A stretch of 5,635 bases of DNA from assembly GCA_017860555.1 (NCBI GenBank), contig JAGDMJ010000242.1, forward strand, positions 1 to 5,635, read 5' to 3'. The position numbers and the translations under genes are program-made. The notes below the pieces were generated by a model, which saw nothing but the letters and a program-made list of their open reading frames with translations, searched no databases and had not been told where the DNA came from. How positions within the stretch are numbered: position 1 is the first letter of the stretch; the number at the start of each line of letters is the position of its first letter. Below, piece by piece: positions 1-5,037 of the stretch. The DNA comes from Bacteroidota bacterium. GTDB taxonomy: Bacteria > Bacteroidota > Ignavibacteria > UBA10030 > UBA6906.

Positions 1-669
1 CTTGACATTGTTCGTCACAAACGTGGGAGCGTACAGCGCAAAATGTTGAGATCGGGTGGTGTCGTAACCGCTAAGAGCAATGAGGAGGTCAATTTCGTCC
101 TCTGTGAGGTGCCGCCATCCCAGGTTCATGGAGGACGGGGGTGGGTTGTGCGATCCCGCACGCGGAGGAATGTCGCATGTGTACCACCCCGCCGAGTCAG
201 CTGCTTGAAGGAACGTGAAGACCATCGACTCGGGACCGAGTGCAGAAAGCGGCGCTTTGCAGCCCATCGCAACGAAACGGATGCCGGGAGTGGACGATGC
301 CGGGAGAATGCTGAGTTTCAGTGGAGCACCGAAATCCGGGGGCAGTCCCGCCAGACCGAAGAATCGCGATGTCCCGCAGGTGCCGAAGGGATGGGGTGTT
401 GAGAGTGAGGCAACGGTGATCGTCGTGGATGTCGAAAAGGCTCCTGCAGGGACCCTCAGTGTGAAGTCGCTGGCAGCGACTGTTCCGCCTGCAGGTCCGA
501 CGGTGGTCCTCACCTCTCCGGATGCTCCGTTCGGCTGGGCCGGTGTGTCCTCGTGGCAGCCGGCTGCCGAGAGAGTTGTGAGGAAGCATACGGTGACAAG
601 AACGACGACTTCTGGCAGGCCGCCGCGATGCCTGTAGGATTTGTATGGGGCAACTGTAGTGCCGACCAT
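1..669 (-). CDS. Predicted lipoprotein with ZU5-like domain, C-terminus cut by window edge
   Basis: The frame from ATG at 669 reads leftward through 223 codons with no stop to the window edge, so the gene is partial. The start is fixed by AGGAG at 680-676, six bases before the ATG. Residues 1-20 form a basic N-region (Arg13, His14, Arg15). Residues 21-36 are hydrophobic (VVVLVTVCFLTTLSAA) and end in AAGC, placing a likely lipidated Cys at 38; Ala rather than Leu at -3 makes the lipobox imperfect. Residues about 56-120 look like a ZU5 domain as found in bacterial secreted proteins: GPAGGTV, then LRVPAGAF, then TTITVASL, then GLPPDFGAPLKL. Residues about 170-215 are less clear; the RSQHFALYAP stretch resembles the entry to a further extracellular domain, possibly a peptidase. 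It is probably anchored in the cell envelope and exposed outside the cytoplasm. It is divergent from the crt operon, with no visible functional link. Amino-acid composition is normal here, unlike the overlapping frames. The exact function is unknown. Confidence 0.83.
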   Translation of the reverse strand, partial: MVGTTVAPYKSYRHRGGLPEVVVLVTVCFLTTLSAAGCHEDTPAQPNGASGEVRTTVGPAGGTVAASDFTLRVPAGAFSTSTTITVASLSTPHPFGTCGTSRFFGLAGLPPDFGAPLKLSILPASSTPGIRFVAMGCKAPLSALGPESMVFTFLQAADSAGWYTCDIPPRAGSHNPPPSSMNLGWRHLTEDEIDLLIALSGYDTTRSQHFALYAPTFVTNNVK

Positions 670-675
670 GGCAGA

Positions 676-680
676 CTCCT
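676..680 (-). promoter_or_regulatory. Shine-Dalgarno AGGAG of the lipoprotein gene
   Basis: On the - strand AGGAG is followed by six bases (TCTGCC) and then the ATG at 669. This strong site decides the start of the edge-truncated lipoprotein gene. Confidence 0.75.
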
Positions 681-734
681 GTTGGAGCCGAGGAGCAGGC
701 GGCAGTATGAGGTGCGGGAAACCACCGATGCCGT

Positions 735-763
735 AAGATAGAGCGGAGAATTGGAAAAATCAA
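735..763 (-). promoter_or_regulatory. Candidate sigma-70 promoter for the lipoprotein gene
   Basis: On the - strand TTGATT (763-758) and TATCTT (740-735) are separated by exactly 17 bp. Each box matches the sigma-70 consensus at four of six positions. Transcription would start near 728, leaving a leader of about 60 nt before the ATG at 669. The call rests only on box similarity and spacing. Confidence 0.35.
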
Positions 764-781
764 CCTGAGCCGCGCCCGTAA

Positions 782-796
782 GCAACCGCAGGTTGC
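782..796. repeat. Perfect 6-bp inverted repeat with 3-nt loop
   Basis: GCAACC and GGTTGC flank GCA. No T-run follows on either strand within a few bases, so it is not a canonical terminator. On the - strand it lies about 20 bp upstream of the candidate lipoprotein promoter, where it could be a protein-binding site or chance. Confidence 0.3.
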
Positions 797-1069
797 CACC
801 GCCCCTCCCCCGGGCCCTGCAAATAGCTCCCCGGGGATGTATATTGAGCACATCTGCAACATCTGCTCTTCTGCCCCTCCGTTTTGCTAATGAAAGGCTC
901 TGCCTGGATCGAAAGGTGGTCCTCTGGTCCAGCTACACGCAAGCGCAACGAACGAAAGGCACCGTGATGGCCTTCCCGATGACGTGACCACGATCCTGGA
1001 TGATGAGCCCTTACGCATTCGACGAGAAGAAGAGGAGTGCAATCCCATTACCGATTTTTCCTTTTTCTC

Positions 1070-1098
1070 TTGACATTTGCCCGGGGGAACATTATATT
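1070..1098 (+). promoter_or_regulatory. Sigma-70-type promoter of the crt operon
   Basis: A perfect TTGACA (1070-1075) is followed after exactly 17 bp by TATATT (1093-1098). The boxes sit in the AT-rich part of the intergenic region just before crtI and point along the operon. The predicted start is near 1105, giving a leader of about 40 nt. The spacer carries an imperfect palindrome and an inverted repeat covers the predicted start, so the promoter may be regulated. No promoter-like interval exists between the downstream genes, so this is the likely main promoter for all five. Confidence 0.7.
1077..1089. promoter_or_regulatory. Imperfect palindrome in the crt promoter spacer
   Basis: TTGCCC-G-GGGGAA is symmetric around position 1083, with five of six arm positions pairing (1079/1087 mismatch). 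It lies between the -35 and -10 boxes, a place where activators or repressors often bind. No regulator gene is in the window, so the operator role is a guess. Confidence 0.25.
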
Positions 1099-1099
1099 A

Positions 1100-1116
1100 A
1101 ATCGCACAAGTCGATT
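1100..1116. promoter_or_regulatory. Inverted repeat over the predicted crt transcription start
   Basis: AATCG (1100-1104) and CGATT (1112-1116) are perfect inverted arms around a 7-bp spacer, immediately downstream of the -10 box. The 12-bp centre-to-centre arm spacing is compatible with a dimeric repressor operator. The arms are short and could arise by chance. Confidence 0.25.
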
Positions 1117-1143
1117 ATTTCGCCTATAATGTAGCTTTCCTGC

Positions 1144-2691
1144 ATGAAGAAGATCGCCGTGATCGGTGCGGGCTTCGGGGGGTTGGCCGAGGCCATCCGC
1201 CTTCAAGCTTCGGGGTTCCAGGTCACCCTCTTTGAAAAGAGGGAGAAAGTGGGAGGGCGCGCCTACCAGTTGAAGAAGGACGGCTACACCTTCGACATGG
1301 GCCCTTCCCTGATTACCGCGCCGGGGATCATACAGAAGATCTTCCGCGCCGCCAGCCGCGACATGAAGGACTATATCGACCTGGTCCCGCTCGATCCGTT
1401 CTACCGGATCTACTTCCATGACCGCTCCACCATGGACTATACCGGCGATACGGACAGGATGAAGGCCGAGATGGCAAAGTTCAGCGCCGGGGATGCCGCG
1501 AACTACGAGCGGTACATGCGCGATGTGAAGAAGATCTACGATGCGGTCATCACCGATGGACTGGGATCGTCACCGTTCCTGACGATGAGGAGCTTCCTGC
1601 AGTTCTCGCCGCGGGCGATCTCGCTGCGAGGGTTTCTCCCGATGTACGCGTACGCGAGCAGGTACTTCAAGCACGAGTACAACAGGTTCGCGTTCTCGTT
1701 CCATCCCCTGTTCATCGGCGGGTCGCCGTTCCGCGCCCCGAGCATCTACGCCATGATCCCGTACCTGGAGAAGACCGGCGGCATCTGGTACGCGAAAGGG
1801 GGGATGTACAGTCTTGTGCGCGCGTTCGAGCGTCTCTTCCGCGAGGTGGGAGGGGAGATCCGCACGAACACGGAGGTCGAAGAGATCGTTGTGAAGAACG
1901 GGACGGCCGCCGGCGTGGCGGTGGGAGGAAAGCTCCACGAGGCGGATGCCGTGGTATGCAACGGCGATGTCCCGTTCACCTATAAGCATATGATCCGGCC
2001 GGAGCACCGGCGCAAATGGACCGACGCCCGTATCGACCGGCTTCACATCTCCATGAGCGTCTTCCTGATCTACGTGGGTACCCGGCGTCAGTGGCCGCAG
2101 CTCAAGCACCACACGCTGATCCTGAGCGAGCGCTACCGGGAACTCATCCGGGACATTTTCGACCGCAAGATCCTGGCCGATGATTTTTCGCTCTACCTTC
2201 ACGTTCCGACCCGCACCGAGGCTTCCATGGCGCCTCCGGGATGCGAGAGCATGTACATCCTGGCGCCGGTCCCGCACCTGGGCAGCGGCATAGACTGGTC
2301 GCGCGAGGCCGTGCCATTCAAGGACCGCATCCTGGAATTCCTCGAAAACAGCTTCGGGATGGCCGGGCTGAGAGAGAGCATCGAGGTGCTGGAGATGTTC
2401 ACGCCGGAAGATTTCAAGACGGAGCTGAATTCGCACCTGGGCAACGGTTTTGCTATTGAGCCGCGTCTGTTGCAGAGCGCCTATTTCCGCCCACATAATG
2501 TGAGCGAAGATATCCGCCGGCTCTTCTTTGTCGGTGCCGGTACCCATCCGGGCGGGGGAGTCCCGGGGGTGCTCCTCTCGGCCGAGGCGACGGAGAAATG
2601 CGTCCTCAAAGAGCTCGGCCGGCCGGACGTCGTATCAGGAGAGCTCATGTTCCAGGACCCCACACAAACGCGAACACTGGAGCCTGCATGA
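1144..2691 (+). CDS. crtI: CrtI-type phytoene desaturase
   Basis: This FAD-dependent, membrane-associated enzyme successively desaturates 15-cis-phytoene, usually to all-trans-lycopene. The 515 residues are slightly longer than the usual bacterial CrtI of about 490-500. The N-terminal dinucleotide fold is clear: VIGAGFGG with Gly8, Gly10 and Gly13, acidic Glu31 ending strand 2, then GGRAY at 37-41 and FDMGP. The C-terminus carries the bacterial phytoene dehydrogenase signature, FFVGAGTHPGGGVPGV around residues 461-476, followed by LLSAEAT. The start at 1144 is the only one that fits, because it opens directly into the Rossmann strand and an in-frame stop lies at 1132-1134. No Shine-Dalgarno is visible before it. 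It is the first gene of the operon and overlaps crtB by 4 bp. The number of desaturations (neurosporene, lycopene or more) cannot be read from sequence. A C30 CrtN role is unlikely beside CrtE and CrtB. Confidence 0.95.
   Translation: MKKIAVIGAGFGGLAEAIRLQASGFQVTLFEKREKVGGRAYQLKKDGYTFDMGPSLITAPGIIQKIFRAASRDMKDYIDLVPLDPFYRIYFHDRSTMDYTGDTDRMKAEMAKFSAGDAANYERYMRDVKKIYDAVITDGLGSSPFLTMRSFLQFSPRAISLRGFLPMYAYASRYFKHEYNRFAFSFHPLFIGGSPFRAPSIYAMIPYLEKTGGIWYAKGGMYSLVRAFERLFREVGGEIRTNTEVEEIVVKNGTAAGVAVGGKLHEADAVVCNGDVPFTYKHMIRPEHRRKWTDARIDRLHISMSVFLIYVGTRRQWPQLKHHTLILSERYRELIRDIFDRKILADDFSLYLHVPTRTEASMAPPGCESMYILAPVPHLGSGIDWSREAVPFKDRILEFLENSFGMAGLRESIEVLEMFTPEDFKTELNSHLGNGFAIEPRLLQSAYFRPHNVSEDIRRLFFVGAGTHPGGGVPGVLLSAEATEKCVLKELGRPDVVSGELMFQDPTQTRTLEPA
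2679..2682 (+). promoter_or_regulatory. Shine-Dalgarno GGAG for crtB
   Basis: GGAG lies inside the 3' end of crtI, five bases before the ATG at 2688. It supports that start over the upstream in-frame ATG at 2598 and the downstream one at 2700. Confidence 0.55.
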
Positions 2692-3671
2692 CACCCGTGA
2701 TGATCACTTCCGCCATCAAGGCGACGCCGGAAGACTTTGTCCGGTGCCGGGATTACACCCGCCATCATGCGAAGACCTTTTATTTCGCGTCGCACGTCCT
2801 TCCCCGGGCGAAGCGCCGGGCAGCCTACGCGCTGTACTCCTTTTGCCGACAGGCCGATGACCTTGTGGACAATCCGGAAGCCGTTGCCGATCCGGCCGCC
2901 GCGTCGCGCCAACTTCTCCTGCTGCGCGGCCAGCTTGACCGGGTCTATTCCGGCGAGGCGATAGGCGACCCGAAGCTCCGCGCGTTCCAAACGACCGTCT
3001 TCACCTACGATATCCCGCAGGAGTATTTCCGGGATCTTCTCCGGGGAGTGGAAATGGACCTGATGAAGACGACCTACCAGAATTACGCCGAACTGGAGGA
3101 ATACTGCTACTGCGTCGCGTCAACGGTGGGACTGATGATGACGAAGATCTTCGGCGCGACAAACGAGCAGTCGGCTCTCGCGCACGCAGCCGAGCTCGGG
3201 AAGGCGATGCAGCTGACGAACATTCTGCGCGATGTGGGAGAGGATCATCGCCGGGGAAGGACCTATCTGCCCGCGGACGAGATGGAGCACTTTGGAGTGA
3301 CCCACGGCGACATCATTCGTGGAGCGGTCACGCCGCAATTCGTGGAGCTGATGAAGTTCCAGATCGAGCGGGCAACCGCCTTATACAGGAACGCCGACGC
3401 GGGCATTCCGCAGCTGACGGACGACGGGTCGCGGTTCTGCGTGGTTCTGATGAGCCGCACCTACGCGGAGATCCTTCCGGCCATCGCTGCGAACGGGTAC
3501 GATACCCTGTCCACGAGGGCCTATGTTCCGCTCTCCCGGAAATTCCGGATTGCCGTCGGTGCGTACCTGGGGAAGCCCCCGCGCCGGGGGCGCCGGCCGA
3601 CGGCGTCGCGGCAGGCCGCCATTCCCATGGTCCACGGTTTCCATCCTCAGGAGTCATCGCATGTTCTATGA
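2688..3671 (+). CDS. crtB: Phytoene synthase
   Basis: The enzyme condenses two geranylgeranyl diphosphates head-to-head, through prephytoene diphosphate, to phytoene, the committed C40 step. The 327-residue protein fits the squalene/phytoene synthase fold. The first aspartate-rich motif is FCRQADDLVDN, with Arg54, Asp57, Asp58 and Asp61. The second is NILRDVGED, with Asp182 and Asp186, followed by GRTYLP. YCYCVASTVGLM at about 140-150 matches the conserved YCxxVA-xxVG segment, with Ser where Gly is usual. I chose ATG at 2688 because it forms an ATGA overlap with the crtI stop and has GGAG at 2679-2682, five bases upstream. An in-frame ATG at 2598 would overlap crtI by 94 bp and add a basic tail unlike the family. 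ATG at 2700 is a weaker alternative. The last 35 or so residues are Arg/Pro-rich and look non-conserved. Confidence 0.95.
   Translation: MTPVMITSAIKATPEDFVRCRDYTRHHAKTFYFASHVLPRAKRRAAYALYSFCRQADDLVDNPEAVADPAAASRQLLLLRGQLDRVYSGEAIGDPKLRAFQTTVFTYDIPQEYFRDLLRGVEMDLMKTTYQNYAELEEYCYCVASTVGLMMTKIFGATNEQSALAHAAELGKAMQLTNILRDVGEDHRRGRTYLPADEMEHFGVTHGDIIRGAVTPQFVELMKFQIERATALYRNADAGIPQLTDDGSRFCVVLMSRTYAEILPAIAANGYDTLSTRAYVPLSRKFRIAVGAYLGKPPRRGRRPTASRQAAIPMVHGFHPQESSHVL
3575..3591 (+). repeat. GC-rich hairpin inside the 3' end of crtB
   Basis: GCCCCC (3575-3580) and GGGGGC (3586-3591) form a perfect 6-bp GC stem around a 5-nt loop, about 58 nt before the crtE Shine-Dalgarno. No T-tract follows, so it is not a terminator. 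It could stabilise or pause the mRNA, or simply reflect the Arg/Pro codons of the CrtB tail. Confidence 0.3.
3649..3653 (+). promoter_or_regulatory. Shine-Dalgarno AGGAG for crtE
   Basis: AGGAG within the end of crtB is followed by seven bases and ATG at 3661. This fixes the crtE start and shows the gene has its own strong initiation site despite overlapping crtB. Confidence 0.75.
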
Positions 3672-4563
3672 CAAATCATCGCCCTCGGTGCCGTATACTT
3701 CGTTCAAGCGGGCTGTCAATGAGACCATCGCACGGTTGCTCGGCGGCGTAGAGCCTGCCGGCCTCCGGCGCGCGCTCATGCACGGGACTGTCGGAGGAAA
3801 AAGGGTCCGCCCTGTCCTGACGATGCTCTCCTGCTCGGCGGCCGGCGGGAACGCCCTGGACGCGCTCCATGCGGCAACCGCGATCGAGCTGCTCCATACC
3901 TCGTCGCTGGTGCATGACGACATCATGGACAATGCCGACCTGCGGCGTGGAGTCCCGAGCATCCATAGCCGGTTCGGCACCCCGATGGGGATCCTCGCCG
4001 GGGATACATTGATCGCGCTGGCTTTCCAACTGGTCCAGAAAGGCAGTTCCCCGGCTAAGGACCGCATACTTTCTCGATTCACAAAGGCCTTTCTCCACAC
4101 GTGTGAAGGGCAGGGATATGACCTCGCGCTGGCTTTCGGTACGGAGACCTCGCCGGAGGCCCACCGGCTGATGGTCGAGAAAAAGACCGCGCGGCTTATG
4201 GAGGCAGCAGCCGCAATAGGGGGGATGATCGGCACGACCAACGAGGATCATGCTCTCGCGCTCGGCCGGTTTGGGTTCGACCTGGGCATGGCATTTCAGG
4301 CAAAGGATGATCTGCTGGACCTTGTCGGGGACGAGAAAGCACTCGGCAAACCTGTTCAAGTCGATCGGCGCAACGGCAAAATGACCTACGTGAGCCTCGC
4401 GGCACCCGGCCGGTCTCAGGAGGATCAACGGGTAGCAGAGGTCGCCGACAGGGTGGAGGAACTCACGCGTTCGGCCTGCTCCGCGCTTGACGCGCTGCCA
4501 CCGAGCCCGGACCGGGAAAATCTGAAGGCCATTGCCTACGCGCTCCTGGAAAGACAACATTAG
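3661..4563 (+). CDS. crtE: Geranylgeranyl diphosphate synthase (trans-isoprenyl diphosphate synthase)
   Basis: The enzyme adds isopentenyl diphosphate to an allylic primer, giving GGPP for the neighbouring phytoene synthase; it acts in the cytoplasm with Mg2+. The 300 residues match the polyprenyl synthase family. GGKRVRP lies at 45-51. The first aspartate-rich motif is HDDIMD (Asp86, Asp87, Asp90), followed by LRRG. GD is at 114-115, Gln151 and Asp154 lie in GQGYD, and KKT is at 174-176. The second motif is FQAKDDLLD (Asp216, Asp217, Asp220), followed by GKPVQ-D and a K-T pair. The first motif is the short DDxxD form, not the DDxxxxD of classic bacterial CrtE. Residues at -4/-5 are Ser82 and Ser81, so chain length is not fixed by sequence alone and a longer-chain polyprenyl synthase is possible. 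Operon position argues for GGPP. ATG at 3661 is backed by AGGAG and overlaps crtB by 11 bp. Confidence 0.92.
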   Translation: MFYDKSSPSVPYTSFKRAVNETIARLLGGVEPAGLRRALMHGTVGGKRVRPVLTMLSCSAAGGNALDALHAATAIELLHTSSLVHDDIMDNADLRRGVPSIHSRFGTPMGILAGDTLIALAFQLVQKGSSPAKDRILSRFTKAFLHTCEGQGYDLALAFGTETSPEAHRLMVEKKTARLMEAAAAIGGMIGTTNEDHALALGRFGFDLGMAFQAKDDLLDLVGDEKALGKPVQVDRRNGKMTYVSLAAPGRSQEDQRVAEVADRVEELTRSACSALDALPPSPDRENLKAIAYALLERQH

Positions 4564-4568
4564 ATCGT

Positions 4569-4573
4569 GAGGT
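4569..4573 (+). promoter_or_regulatory. Shine-Dalgarno GAGGT deciding the crtZ start
   Basis: GAGGT is followed by five bases and GTG at 4579. The other in-frame GTG, at 4567, lies partly within this site and has no comparable site of its own, so 4579 is favoured. Confidence 0.5.
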
Positions 4574-4578
4574 CAACC

Positions 4579-5037
4579 GTGCTACGCTTTGTGCTCATTT
4601 TTCTTGTGACGTTCCTGTTGATGGAGCTGGTCAGCTATCTCGCTCATCGGTTCGTTTATCATGGTATCGGATGGGCCATACACCAAAGCCACCATTCGCC
4701 GCGCAAGGGCGTTTTCGAGCTGAATGATGTCTTCCCTCTGCTTTTTGCGACCATCACCGTTCCCTTCGTTATCTACTCGGTGGGACCGTCCGGCAGCGCG
4801 ACGCTCTCGGCGATCTCGCTCGGGATCACGGCCTATGGATTGGTGTATTTTCTTGTCCATGACTTGTACGTGCACCGCCGGATGAAGCGGTTACGCATGC
4901 GCATCCCACTACTGAAGACACTGAAGCAGGCGCATGCCGTGCACCACCGCTACGGAGGAGAACCTTACGGTCTGCTCTTCTTCGCGCATCCGAAGAAACT
5001 TGCGGTGGAAAAAGTGGATGATGTGGAAGCCGTATGA
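4579..5037 (+). CDS. crtZ: Beta-carotene 3-hydroxylase (CrtZ, di-iron membrane hydroxylase)
   Basis: CrtZ hydroxylates C3 of beta-ionone rings, converting beta-carotene through cryptoxanthin to zeaxanthin, in the membrane with O2 and reductant. With the GTG start at 4579 it has 152 residues; the in-frame GTG at 4567 would add four. All four histidine clusters of the di-iron centre are present: HRFVYH (His23, His28), HQSHH (His35, 38, 39), HDLYVH (His94, 99) and HAVHH (His119, 122, 123). Hydrophobic segments at about 4-20, 51-69 and 76-93 suit a membrane protein. The text around them (SPRKGVFELNDV, ITAYGLVYFLVHD) closely follows known CrtZ proteins as I remember them. It follows crtE by at most 15 bp and ends in an ATGA overlap with the next gene. 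It needs a cyclised substrate, but no lycopene cyclase is in the window. Confidence 0.93.
   Translation: MLRFVLIFLVTFLLMELVSYLAHRFVYHGIGWAIHQSHHSPRKGVFELNDVFPLLFATITVPFVIYSVGPSGSATLSAISLGITAYGLVYFLVHDLYVHRRMKRLRMRIPLLKTLKQAHAVHHRYGGEPYGLLFFAHPKKLAVEKVDDVEAV

Larger units (their letters stand above)
670..1143. other. Divergent intergenic region, 474 bp, no convincing gene
   Basis: This stretch separates the leftward lipoprotein gene from the rightward crt operon. Short open frames on both strands have poor starts, no ribosome-binding site and Arg/Ser/Pro-rich composition, so I call none of them. It holds a candidate promoter for each side, a perfect 6-bp hairpin (782-796), a 10-bp self-palindrome TCCCCGGGGA (828-837) and two tandem copies of a 9-mer (ACATCTGCA/ACATCTGCT, 850-867). 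No tRNA, riboswitch core or T-tract terminator was recognised. AT content rises sharply from about 1050 up to the crtI start. Confidence 0.6.

Noticed and set aside
1..7. TTGACA at the left edge as a + strand promoter
   Set aside because: It lies inside the coding region of the leftward lipoprotein gene, with no -10 box at suitable spacing and no + gene downstream.
215..637. + strand frame of 140 codons resembling a Val/Pro-rich protein
   Set aside because: It lies antisense to the lipoprotein gene, has no ribosome site or family motif, and its regularity mirrors the opposite strand's codons.
806..837. GC-rich palindromes as an intrinsic terminator
   Set aside because: No T-tract follows on either strand, and no gene ends toward this region, since both neighbours start from it.
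197..862. Long open frame on the - strand (221 codons)
   Set aside because: Composition is Arg/His/Ser/Cys-rich with no recognisable motif. It overlaps the lipoprotein frame, which has a signal sequence, a ZU5 signature and a strong ribosome site.
793..1070. Possible small gene or gene remnant in the intergenic region
   Set aside because: The + frame at 793-987 needs a TTG start with no ribosome site. The stop-free stretch at 894-1070 has no start codon. No motif is seen, so a decayed gene cannot be supported.
1570..2547. 325-codon open frame on the - strand inside crtI
   Set aside because: It is a shadow of crtI, a common effect in GC-rich genes. It is rich in Arg/His/Val with no domain, and crtI is unmistakable.
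2598..2687. Upstream extension of crtB to ATG 2598
   Set aside because: It would overlap crtI by 94 bp and add 30 Arg-rich residues not typical of phytoene synthases. The ATGA junction with GGAG at 2688 is better.
3523..3660. Upstream extension of crtE
   Set aside because: The added residues are Arg/Gly/Pro-rich and antagonise the crtB frame. AGGAG seven bases before ATG 3661 gives a clear start.
3676..4560. 294-codon - strand open frame opposite crtE
   Set aside because: It is a shadow frame; crtE carries all family motifs on the + strand and has AGGAG before its ATG.
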